Shown piece by piece: positions 7,853 through 16,788 of a stretch of DNA of 64,000 bases. The DNA comes from Leifsonia sp. 1010 (GTDB lineage Bacteria > Actinomycetota > Actinomycetes > Actinomycetales > Microbacteriaceae). The stretch is from contig NZ_JAVDSL010000001.1 in NCBI RefSeq assembly GCF_031455295.1, forward strand, positions 1,178,001 to 1,242,000, in the 5' to 3' direction. Within the stretch, counting starts at the first letter, position 1. Every line of letters starts with the position of its first letter. The notes beneath the pieces were generated by a model. The model was given only the letters and a program-made list of their open reading frames with translations. It did no database searches and had not been told where the DNA came from. A program made the translations under genes and the position numbers.

Positions 7853-7876
7853 GACGCGATCGAAGTAAGAAAGTTC
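7853..7876 (-). promoter_or_regulatory. candidate ECF-type promoter of sigma-LamG gene
   Basis: On the minus strand GAAC (7876-7873) and CGTC (7856-7853) are separated by exactly 16 nt, resembling the general ECF pattern GGAAC-N16/17-CGTT. This suggests autoregulation, but two short motifs alone are weak evidence. Confidence 0.3.
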
Positions 7877-7890
7877 TTCGTCGTCGATCG

Positions 7891-7914
7891 GGGATGGTGT
7901 GGCACCACCATCCC
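7891..7914 (-). terminator. hairpin downstream of PAP2 gene
   Basis: Perfect 9-bp arms GGGATGGTG/CACCATCCC with a 6-nt loop, 68 nt after the PAP2 stop codon in its direction. It has no U-tract. Confidence 0.5.
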
Positions 7915-7981
7915 GCCCGTAACCGCGGTCAGGGGACCGTCGGACTGCGGAGAGACTGCGTAGGTCGGACGACCCGCCCGG

Positions 7982-8647
7982 TCAGCGCGTGCGGCGGCGG
8001 CCGCGCGTCACCAGGTTCCAGAGACCGGCGAAGAGCACGGCGCCGGCGACTCCGTTGAGCACACCGCCCACGACGTCGGTGCCGTAATGGACGCCGACGT
8101 AGAGCCGCGACCAGGCGACGGCGAGCACGAACAGGGCGCCCACGACGACCACGATGGCGCGAGGGAGACCTGCGCGGCACACCATGGCGAGAGCCGTCAC
8201 GAGCGCCGCGGCGAACACCACGTGCCCGCTCGGGTAGCTGAGCGTCGCCGGCGAGATGTGCAGCACGTGGGTCAGGTCGGCGGTGGACGGCCGTGGCTGC
8301 GCGACGACCGTCTTGACGACCAGCGTGGTCAGCCAGCCGGAGCCGGTGACGACGCACGCGCCCAGCGCTCGGCGCCATCCCACCGTGAACAGCAGGATGA
8401 CGAACACGACGATGAGGATCGCGGCCACCACGACGGGATGGTCGAGGCGGTCGAGGAGCAGGGCCGCGTCGTCGAGCAGGGGGGAGTTGACGCGGTTCAC
8501 GGCCGCGTCGAGACCGTCGAAGCGCAGTGCGGGCACCGCCTTCGCAGCGAGACCGAGCCCGATCGTGAGCGCGAAGAGGACGACCGTCCAGACGATCCAG
8601 TGGGCCGGGGCGCGCAGGGCCCACGAGGTCTGTCGCCGCGAGTGCAT
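7982..8647 (-). CDS. PAP2-family membrane phosphatase
   Basis: A 221-aa integral membrane protein with about six hydrophobic segments and the complete PAP2 phosphatase signature: KTVVAQPRP (motif 1), YPSGH (motif 2) and SRLYVGVHYGTD (motif 3, with the catalytic His and Asp). Such enzymes dephosphorylate lipid phosphates such as undecaprenyl diphosphate or phosphatidate at the outer membrane face. The ATG at 8647 is 6 nt after a minus-strand TACGCT -10 box, fitting a leaderless mRNA. The exact substrate cannot be read from sequence. Confidence 0.9.
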   Translation of the reverse strand: MHSRRQTSWALRAPAHWIVWTVVLFALTIGLGLAAKAVPALRFDGLDAAVNRVNSPLLDDAALLLDRLDHPVVVAAILIVVFVILLFTVGWRRALGACVVTGSGWLTTLVVKTVVAQPRPSTADLTHVLHISPATLSYPSGHVVFAAALVTALAMVCRAGLPRAIVVVVGALFVLAVAWSRLYVGVHYGTDVVGGVLNGVAGAVLFAGLWNLVTRGRRRTR

Positions 8648-8653
8648 CCCCTC

Positions 8654-8659
8654 AGCGTA
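8654..8659 (-). promoter_or_regulatory. -10 box of leaderless promoter (PAP2 gene)
   Basis: Minus-strand TACGCT ending 6 nt before the ATG at 8647. Confidence 0.5.
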
Positions 8660-8713
8660 GGGAGCGGCCGAGCGGGAAGACTGGGCGTCCGCCGCCCGAC
8701 GGTGTGAAGACGC

Positions 8714-9388
8714 TCAGCGGACGAACGGTGCCACCGACCGCGTGATCGCCACGGCACGCTCGGCGACCTCGTCGGCGGAGCCGTTCCCGCCCGCCTCGGC
8801 CCATTCGCGGACGGCGATGCGGATGGCGGCGATGCACGCGACGACGAGCAGCTCGGCCCGGGCGGCGGCGTCCGCGTCGTTCTCGGCGGCGCCGGGCGTC
8901 GCGCCATCCTCCCGGGCGAGGTCCTCCAGGAAAACGGCGACGGCCGAGACGAGGCCCGCTCGCAGGTCGTCGAACCGTCCGAGACGGCGCCGGAGGAGGC
9001 CGGAGTGACGGGCGGCGATGAGCATCCGCGCCTCGCGGAGCTCCGCATCCTGCTCGTCGGGGAGAGACGCGGTGAACAGGGTGTCGACGAGGGCGGCGAC
9101 GAAGCTTCCCCGGTATGCGTCGGTCAGGCGGCCCCCGATCCACGCCGGGTCGCCCCACGCGCGGCGCACGTCGAAGAGCGCGTCCTCCTTCGTGTCGAAG
9201 TAGTTGAAGAAGGTGCGGTGCGAGACCGGAACGCGCGCGCAGATCTCGTCGACCGTCACCTCGTCGAGGTCGCGCTCGAGCGCGAGTTCCAGGGTGGCGC
9301 GTTCGAGGTCGGCTCTGACTTGGGCCTTCTTGCGCTCGCGCAGTCCGTCGGTGGTTGAAGTTTGCATACTCGGAAATTTTGCAGTCAT
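8714..9388 (-). CDS. TetR-family transcriptional repressor
   Basis: A 224-aa regulator with an N-terminal TetR helix-turn-helix (about residues 20-68: RADLERATLELALERDL, VTVDEICARVPVSHRTFFNYFDTKEDAL) and a divergent ligand-binding C-terminus. It is divergent from an EmrB/QacA-type efflux pump, the classic repressor-pump layout. The 76-bp gap carries two related palindromes (9399-9416, 9427-9444), the presumed operators for both genes. The ATG at 9388 has AAGG close upstream; an internal ATG at 9367 is an alternative. Confidence 0.92.
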   Translation of the reverse strand: MTAKFPSMQTSTTDGLRERKKAQVRADLERATLELALERDLDEVTVDEICARVPVSHRTFFNYFDTKEDALFDVRRAWGDPAWIGGRLTDAYRGSFVAALVDTLFTASLPDEQDAELREARMLIAARHSGLLRRRLGRFDDLRAGLVSAVAVFLEDLAREDGATPGAAENDADAAARAELLVVACIAAIRIAVREWAEAGGNGSADEVAERAVAITRSVAPFVR

Positions 9389-9398
9389 GTACCTTGTT

Positions 9399-9444
9399 AG
9401 TTGACTTTGGTCACCTAATTATATATGGTTGATCTTCGTCAACC
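9399..9444. promoter_or_regulatory. twin operator and divergent promoters, TetR/MFS
   Basis: Two related imperfect palindromes, AGTTGACTTTGGTCACCT (9399-9416) and GGTTGATCTTCGTCAACC (9427-9444), share GTTGA-N2-TT-N-GTCA-N-C and lie 28 bp apart. They overlap TTGACT (9401-9406) with TATGGT (9424-9429) at 17-bp spacing for the pump gene, and a minus-strand TATAAT (9423-9418) for the regulator gene. The TetR protein probably binds both. Confidence 0.65.
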
Positions 9445-9463
9445 AATCGTGCGAAGGATCCAC

Positions 9464-11182
9464 ATGTCAACAACGCTCTCCAGGGATGGGTCACCGGTCG
9501 TGATGTCACACCGGCAGGTGCTCGAATCCCTCTCCGGACTCCTGCTCGGGATGTTCGTCTCGATCCTCGCGGGCACGGTCGTGTCGACCTCGATGCCCCG
9601 GATCATCTCCGAACTGCACGGCGACCAGACCGCCTACACCTGGGTCGTCACCAGCACGCTGCTCGCCACCACGGTGTCGACGCCCATCTGGGGCAAGCTC
9701 GCCGACCTGCTCAACCGCAAGCTGCTCATCCAGCTCGCCCTCGTGATCTTCGTCGCGGGCTCGGCGATGGCCGGCTTCTCGCAGGACACCAACATGCTCA
9801 TCGGCTTCCGCGTCGTGCAGGGCCTCGGTGCCGGTGGTCTGACGGCTCTGAGCCAGATCATCATGGCCGACATCATCAGCCCGCGGGAGCGCGGCCGGTA
9901 CATGGGCCTGTTCGGCGGCGTCATGGCCGTCGGAACGGTCGGGGGCCCGCTCATCGGCGGCCTGCTCACCGACTCCGTCGGCTGGCGCTGGAACTTCTTC
10001 GTCGGCGTCCCCGTCGCGGTGGCCGCCATCCTGCTGCTCCAGTTCACGCTTCGCCTGCCGAAGCGCCCGGCGCGCAAGGTGCGCATCGACTACCTCGGCG
10101 CGATCTTCCTCGCGGCCGGCGTCTCGCTCCTGCTCATCTGGGTCTCGCTCGCGGGCAAGAACTTCGACTGGTGGAGCGCCGAGACCATGTGGATGGTCGG
10201 AGGCTCGATCGCCCTCATCGTCGCGACGATCGTGACCGAACTCGTCGTGAAGGAGCCGATCATCCCGCTCGGGATGTTCAAGAACCGCACGTTCACGCTC
10301 GCCGTCATCGCGTCGATCTCGGTCGGTGTCGCCATGTTCGGCACGTCGGTCTTCCTCGGCCAGTACATGCAGCTCGCCCGTGGCGCGACGCCCACCGAGT
10401 CCGGTCTGCTGACGCTGCCGATGATCCTCGGGCTCCTGCTGTCGTCGATGATCGTGGGCAACCTGATCAGCCGGTTCGGCAAGTGGAAGGGCTTCATGAT
10501 CGCCGGATCCCTGCTGCTCACGGCCGGGCTGTATCTGATGAGCACCATCGAGTACGACACGAACTACTGGCTCGTCTCGCTCTACATGCTCGTGCTCGGC
10601 GCCGGCGTCGGCATGGTCATGCAGAACCTGGTCCTCATCGTCCAGAACACGGTCCGCCCGGAGCAGCTCGGTGCGGCCAGCTCGAACGTCGCGTTCTTCC
10701 GCAGCCTCGGCGGCACCATCGGCGTCTCGGTGATGGGATCCATCCTGGGCACCGCGGTGAAGGACATGATGGCCGACCGCCACCAGGAGCTGCTGACCGC
10801 GGTCGGCAAGCTCGGCGCGAAGGGCGTCGCCGCCGCCAAGTCGCTGCAGAGCGGGACGCTCCCCGAGGTCAACACCCTCCCGGTGCCCATCCGGACGATC
10901 GTCGAGTCGGTCTACGGACAGGCCGTCGCCGACATCTTCCTGGTCGCCGTCCCGCTCGCGATCATCTCCGTCATCGCCATACTCTTCCTCCCGAACATCA
11001 AGCTCGGCAGCAAGACCGCCATCGAGCGGATGCGCGAGGAGAACCCCGAGACGCCGCTCGAGGCCGCGGAGGAGAACGCGGTGGAGGTCGCGGAGGCCCT
11101 GATCGGCGCCCCGGCCACCGGATCGGTCGCCGCGGTCCGGCGAGCCGGCGACGGCCACGGCCCGGCTGGGAACGGCCGCTAG
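9464..11182 (+). CDS. MFS drug:H+ antiporter, DHA2 (EmrB/QacA) family
   Basis: A 572-aa, 14-helix exporter in the cytoplasmic membrane. Motif A is visible after helix 2 (GKLADLLNRK), motif C in helix 5 (GGPLIGGLL), with the family stretch FRVVQGLGAGGL. The ATG at 9464 (MSTTLSRDG) is chosen because AAGGA lies 6 nt upstream; an upstream ATG at 9425 falls inside the promoter/operator region. A hydrophilic tail follows the last helix. It is controlled by the divergent TetR gene and followed 23 bp later by a MarR gene. Expected role: proton-driven efflux of toxic organic compounds; substrates unknown. Confidence 0.92.
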   Translation: MSTTLSRDGSPVVMSHRQVLESLSGLLLGMFVSILAGTVVSTSMPRIISELHGDQTAYTWVVTSTLLATTVSTPIWGKLADLLNRKLLIQLALVIFVAGSAMAGFSQDTNMLIGFRVVQGLGAGGLTALSQIIMADIISPRERGRYMGLFGGVMAVGTVGGPLIGGLLTDSVGWRWNFFVGVPVAVAAILLLQFTLRLPKRPARKVRIDYLGAIFLAAGVSLLLIWVSLAGKNFDWWSAETMWMVGGSIALIVATIVTELVVKEPIIPLGMFKNRTFTLAVIASISVGVAMFGTSVFLGQYMQLARGATPTESGLLTLPMILGLLLSSMIVGNLISRFGKWKGFMIAGSLLLTAGLYLMSTIEYDTNYWLVSLYMLVLGAGVGMVMQNLVLIVQNTVRPEQLGAASSNVAFFRSLGGTIGVSVMGSILGTAVKDMMADRHQELLTAVGKLGAKGVAAAKSLQSGTLPEVNTLPVPIRTIVESVYGQAVADIFLVAVPLAIISVIAILFLPNIKLGSKTAIERMREENPETPLEAAEENAVEVAEALIGAPATGSVAAVRRAGDGHGPAGNGR

Positions 11183-11192
11183 ACGGTCGCGT

Positions 11193-11198
11193 TATGAT
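11193..11198 (+). promoter_or_regulatory. -10 box of leaderless promoter (MarR gene)
   Basis: TATGAT ending 7 nt before the ATG at 11206. Its own ATG (11194) could be mistaken for the start. Confidence 0.55.
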
Positions 11199-11205
11199 CG
11201 CGGCC

Positions 11206-11700
11206 ATGGACAACACGGATCGGGTGGCGGCGGGCTCTGCCGCCACCCTTCCCGCCGCCCCGGAACCGGCGAGCGACGCAGCCATCTCCGAGGTCGAGGA
11301 GCAGTTCACCCGGCTGTTCAACCAGGTCGGCACGGCGATGCGGGATCGCGCGGTCCGCATCCACCCGGACCTGCAGCCGGGAAGCTACAAACTGCTGACG
11401 ACGATCGTGCGCAGCGGCCCCATCCACGCCGGAGCCCTCGCCGCCATGCTCTACACCGACAAGAGCGTGATCAGCCGGCAGGTGAAGCTGCTGGAGGACA
11501 TGGGCTTCATCGAGCGCAAGACCGACCCGACCGACCGGCGGGCCAGCTTCATCGCTGCGACGCCCGAGGCGATCGAGAAGGTCAACGAGGTGCGGGCCGC
11601 CGACCAGGCGACGCTGTACCGAGGTCTCCGGCGCTGGGGCGAAGAGGATGTGCGTCGTCTGGCCGAACTGCTCGGCCGCCTCAACGAGGTCACCCGCTAG
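11206..11700 (+). CDS. MarR-family transcriptional regulator
   Basis: A 164-aa winged-helix regulator: HIHPDLQPGSYKLLTTIVRSGPIHAGALAAMLYTDKSVISRQVKLLEDMGFIERKTDPTDRR is split over helices 2-5 and the wing, the last motif being the typical D-x-R-D/R wing. Neither possible ATG has a ribosome site; the ATG at 11206 is preferred because TATGAT ends 7 nt before it, indicating leaderless translation. It sits just downstream of the efflux pump and may provide a second layer of control. Ligand unknown. Confidence 0.88.
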   Translation: MDNTDRVAAGSAATLPAAPEPASDAAISEVEEQFTRLFNQVGTAMRDRAVRIHPDLQPGSYKLLTTIVRSGPIHAGALAAMLYTDKSVISRQVKLLEDMGFIERKTDPTDRRASFIAATPEAIEKVNEVRAADQATLYRGLRRWGEEDVRRLAELLGRLNEVTR

Positions 11701-11746
11701 AACTCCCGGTGGTGATTCAGCGGGACGCTGGTACCCTTCGTCGGGT

Positions 11747-12538
11747 ATGCAGTCCGCATCCGCCCCCCGTCGTTCCCGCGGCCGCCGCTCGGCAGGCCGT
11801 CGCGCCGCCGTGCCGACGCAGCGCGTGCGGATCCGGCTGCCGAGGTCGCGGAGACGCCCGCTGCTGCCGCTCCAGCACCGCATCGGAGTGAGCCTCGCGG
11901 TCATCGGGCTGGTGTGCGGATTGTCGATCGTTCCGACGGATGACGCGCTCGCCTCCACGCTGCTCGTCGCGCCGTCGACGACGCTCGCGCCCGGCGACGG
12001 GCCGTCCGGCTCGACCGAGGCCGCCGCGGCTGCACCGGCGGCCGCCCAGGAGCTGCTGGTGGATGCGACGATCGCCGCCCCCGTCGTCAATCGCGAGAAC
12101 CTGAGCGCGACCGACGGGCTGCAGACCCTCGCGCGCGTCGGCACCAACGAGGCGTGGGCGAAGCTGGTGCTGATGTTCGGCGGCTGGCCGCAGACCGACG
12201 CGAACGTGACGGTGATGCTGCGCTGGATGCGGCAGGAGAACGGTCCGCCGGACTGGTGGAACCGTAACAATCCTCTCAACAACGGCTACGGGTCGGGCGG
12301 CGGAGCGGGCCTCGGCAGCTACCCGGACCTGATCACCGCCGCCGAGTACTGTGCGAAGAATCTGCAGCGCGGCTACCCGGATATCGTGGCCGGGCTCGAG
12401 GCCGGCACCTCCGCCGATGCGACCGCCGCCGCGATCTGGGCCTCGCCCTGGGCGACCAGCCACTACGGCAACGGCACCCACTGGAGCACGCGCCCGGTCG
12501 AGATCGTGCAGGCTCCCGCCTCCGCCTGGGGCCTCTGA
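11747..12538 (+). CDS. secreted lysozyme/glucosaminidase-like protein (tentative)
   Basis: A 263-aa protein with a very Arg-rich cytoplasmic head (about residues 1-50), one signal/anchor helix (VSLAVIGLVCGLSIV), an Ala/Pro linker, and a C-terminal domain of about 140 residues. That domain has MLRWMRQENGPPDWWNRNNPLNNG and AAIWASPWATSHYGNG, reminiscent of small peptidoglycan hydrolases, with the Glu of RQENG a possible catalytic residue. I do not recognise the family firmly. The start ATG at 11747 lacks a ribosome site; a TACCCT box 9 nt upstream is a weak leaderless signal. Confidence 0.6.
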   Translation: MQSASAPRRSRGRRSAGRRAAVPTQRVRIRLPRSRRRPLLPLQHRIGVSLAVIGLVCGLSIVPTDDALASTLLVAPSTTLAPGDGPSGSTEAAAAAPAAAQELLVDATIAAPVVNRENLSATDGLQTLARVGTNEAWAKLVLMFGGWPQTDANVTVMLRWMRQENGPPDWWNRNNPLNNGYGSGGGAGLGSYPDLITAAEYCAKNLQRGYPDIVAGLEAGTSADATAAAIWASPWATSHYGNGTHWSTRPVEIVQAPASAWGL

Positions 12539-12553
12539 CCCCCCTCCGTCGAG

Positions 12554-12602
12554 GTGCACGTAGTGGCGGCTATTCCGCCCAAATAGCCGCCACTACGTGC
12601 AC
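12554..12602. repeat. perfect 21-bp inverted repeat between convergent genes (palindrome type C)
   Basis: Arms 12554-12574 and 12582-12602 are exact reverse complements over 21 bp, with a 7-nt loop (CCGCCCA). It lies between the stops of the secreted protein and the PHP hydrolase gene, so it probably terminates both. The flank CCCTCCGTCGAG also occurs next to the type A palindrome at 16649. Confidence 0.85.
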
Positions 12603-12629
12603 TTCGGCGCGGGATGGGCGGGTGCGGCG

Positions 12630-13640
12630 TCAGGACTTGGCGAGCCAGGTGCGCAGGCGGTCCAGCGGCCAGGTGGTGATGATCCGGTCGGCGGGGACGC
12701 CGTTCGCGGCGGCGCGCGCGGCGCCGTACGCGAGGAAGTCGAGCTGGCCCGGGGCGTGCGCGTCCGTGTCGATCGAGAAGAAGCATCCCGCGTCGAGGGC
12801 GCGCTGGATGAGGTCGTCCGGCGGGTCCTGGCGCTCCGGCCGCGAGTTGATCTCGACGGCGACCTGGTTCTCGACGCACGCGGCGAACACGGCATCCGCG
12901 TCGAACTCCGACGGCGGCCGGGTGCCGCGCGAGCCCTGCACCAGGCGACCGGTGCAGTGGCCGAGGACGTTCGTGTGCGGGTCGCGGATGCCGCCCAGCA
13001 TGCGCTTCGTCATCGTCCGCTTGTCGGAGCGGAGCTTGGAGTGGACGCTGCCGACCACCACATCCAATCGGTAGAGCAGGTCGGGCGTCTGATCGAGCGT
13101 GCCGTCCTCGAGGATGTCGACCTCGATCCCGCGGAGCAGGGTCACCGAGCCGGTGTCGAGGCTTGCGATGACGTCCAACTGCTCCTCCAGGCGCTCAGCG
13201 CTGAGTCCGCTCGCCACGGTGAGTGTGGGGGAGTGGTCGGTGATCGCCTGGTACTCGCGGCCGAGCGTCGCGGCGGCCGCGGCCATGACCTCGATCGGGA
13301 CGGTGCCGTCGGACCACTCGGTGTGGCTGTGGAGATCGCCGCGCAGCTGGGCGAGCAGGTCCGCGCCTGCCGTCTCGAGGGGCTGCGCGTTGCGCTCGCG
13401 GAGGTCGGCCAGATAGTCCGGGATGCCGCCATCGACCGCCTGCGCGATGACCTGGAAGGTGCGGTCTCCGATGCCCTTCGTGCGCTTGAGCCGGCCGTCG
13501 GCGACGCGGGCGGCGAGCTCCTCCTGGTCGAAGGGGGCGATCGTCGCGGCCGCGCGGCGGAAGGCCTGCACCTTGAAGCTCGGGGCGAGCTCCCGCTCCA
13601 GCCAGAAGGCGATCTCGTTCAGCGCGTCGACGGCATCCAT
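12630..13640 (-). CDS. PHP-domain metal-dependent hydrolase with N-terminal helix-hairpin-helix
   Basis: A 336-aa protein. Residues 1-~100 resemble the N-terminal helical/HhH part of family-X polymerase-type proteins (FKVQAFRRAAATI, RLKRTKGIGDRTFQVI). The PHP domain follows: GDLHSHTEWSDGT (first metal motif), AITDHSPT, GIEVDIL, GSVHSK, ILGHCTGR-like and SIDTDAHAP. These ligands define a trinuclear metal phosphoesterase related to YcdX/PolX C-terminal domains; the physiological phosphate ester is unknown. The ATG at 13640 gives about 10 nt from GGGAG; the ATG at 13649 would sit on it. Confidence 0.88.
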   Translation of the reverse strand: MDAVDALNEIAFWLERELAPSFKVQAFRRAAATIAPFDQEELAARVADGRLKRTKGIGDRTFQVIAQAVDGGIPDYLADLRERNAQPLETAGADLLAQLRGDLHSHTEWSDGTVPIEVMAAAAATLGREYQAITDHSPTLTVASGLSAERLEEQLDVIASLDTGSVTLLRGIEVDILEDGTLDQTPDLLYRLDVVVGSVHSKLRSDKRTMTKRMLGGIRDPHTNVLGHCTGRLVQGSRGTRPPSEFDADAVFAACVENQVAVEINSRPERQDPPDDLIQRALDAGCFFSIDTDAHAPGQLDFLAYGAARAAANGVPADRIITTWPLDRLRTWLAKS

Positions 13641-13675
13641 GCGCACCATGCTCCCACCGTGTCGGTGGTGGCCGG

Positions 13676-13681
13676 TACCGT
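13676..13681 (+). promoter_or_regulatory. -10 box of leaderless promoter (DHFR-like gene)
   Basis: TACCGT ending 7 nt before the ATG at 13689. Confidence 0.5.
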
Positions 13682-13688
13682 CGGGCGC

Positions 13689-14258
13689 ATGGGGAGAATC
13701 GTCTTCGACACGGCCGCGACCATCAACGGGTGGATCGCCGATGAGCATGACTCGCTGTCCTGGCTGTTCGCGGTGCCCGGCGGAGAGGAGCCGGACGAGA
13801 GCCTGCTCCCAAGCGGAGCGACGGTGATGGTCGAGGGGCGCACGACGTACGAGTGGGTGCTGCGCGAGAGCGGCATCGTCGAGGCGCCGGAGAAGTGGCA
13901 GGAGTTCCACGGCACGCGGCCGACCTTCGTGTTCACCCATCGAGAGCTGCCGGTGCCCGAGGGCGCGGACATCCGCTTCGTCTCCGGCTCGGTGGAGGAG
14001 GCGCTGCCGGCGATCCGCGAGGCGGCGGGCGACGGCGACATCTGGGTCGTCGGCGGAGGGGATCTGGCGGGGCAGTTCTTCGATGTGGGCGCGCTGGACG
14101 AGCTTGCTGTGTCGATCGCGCCGGTCGCGCTCACCGGCGGCGCGCCGCTCTTCCCGCGCAGGGTCGAGTCCGACCGTCTGCACCTCGAATCCGCCGAGGC
14201 CGTCGGCCAGTTCGCCCGGCTGCGTTACCGCATCATGGCCGCAGAAACGACCGCCTGA
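13689..14258 (+). CDS. dihydrofolate reductase-family (RibD-like) protein
   Basis: A 189-aa Rossmann-like protein of the RibD C-terminal/DHFR superfamily: MGRIVFDTAATINGWIAD at the N-terminus, GRTTYEW (typically GR.TYE), and the nucleotide-binding loop DIWVVGGGDLAGQFF. Such stand-alone proteins are common in actinobacteria and are NADPH-binding, but generally of unproven substrate; it should not be taken as FolA. The start is leaderless (TACCGT 7 nt upstream). It runs towards the uvrA-like gene 35 bp downstream. Confidence 0.85.
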   Translation: MGRIVFDTAATINGWIADEHDSLSWLFAVPGGEEPDESLLPSGATVMVEGRTTYEWVLRESGIVEAPEKWQEFHGTRPTFVFTHRELPVPEGADIRFVSGSVEEALPAIREAAGDGDIWVVGGGDLAGQFFDVGALDELAVSIAPVALTGGAPLFPRRVESDRLHLESAEAVGQFARLRYRIMAAETTA

Positions 14259-14293
14259 TATACCGTGGGTCGCGTTCGACGGAGGGATTCGAC

Positions 14294-16636
<2,343 letters not shown>

Positions 16637-16648
16637 CCCTCGCCCCCT

Positions 16649-16714
16649 CCGTCGAGTCCGCACAGACTGCACACGAATCGCCGTCGCGGCGTGCAAAGTT
16701 TGTGGACTCGACGG
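16649..16714. repeat. intergenic palindrome type A, copy 1
   Basis: CCGTCGAGTCC (16649-16659) pairs perfectly with GGACTCGACGG (16704-16714); the inner arms (...GCACAGACTGCACACG against CGTGCAAAGTTTGTG) continue with mismatches around a GC-rich loop. The same sequence recurs at 43667-43740. Here it lies between two genes on the same strand (uvrA-like and acs). Confidence 0.8.
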
Positions 16715-16776
16715 TGGGGATGAGCGGCGGGTTACGGAAGGTTGCGCGGGCGCAGGGACGCACTCGGCGGGGCGGA

Positions 16777-16782
16777 TAGCGT
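16777..16782 (+). promoter_or_regulatory. -10 box of leaderless promoter (acs)
   Basis: TAGCGT ending 6 nt before the GTG at 16789. Confidence 0.5.
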
Positions 16783-16788
16783 CGGAGG

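Noticed and set aside
13689-14258. Housekeeping dihydrofolate reductase (folA).
   Set aside because: The sequence matches the RibD-C/DHFR-like stand-alone family and no thymidylate synthase gene adjoins.
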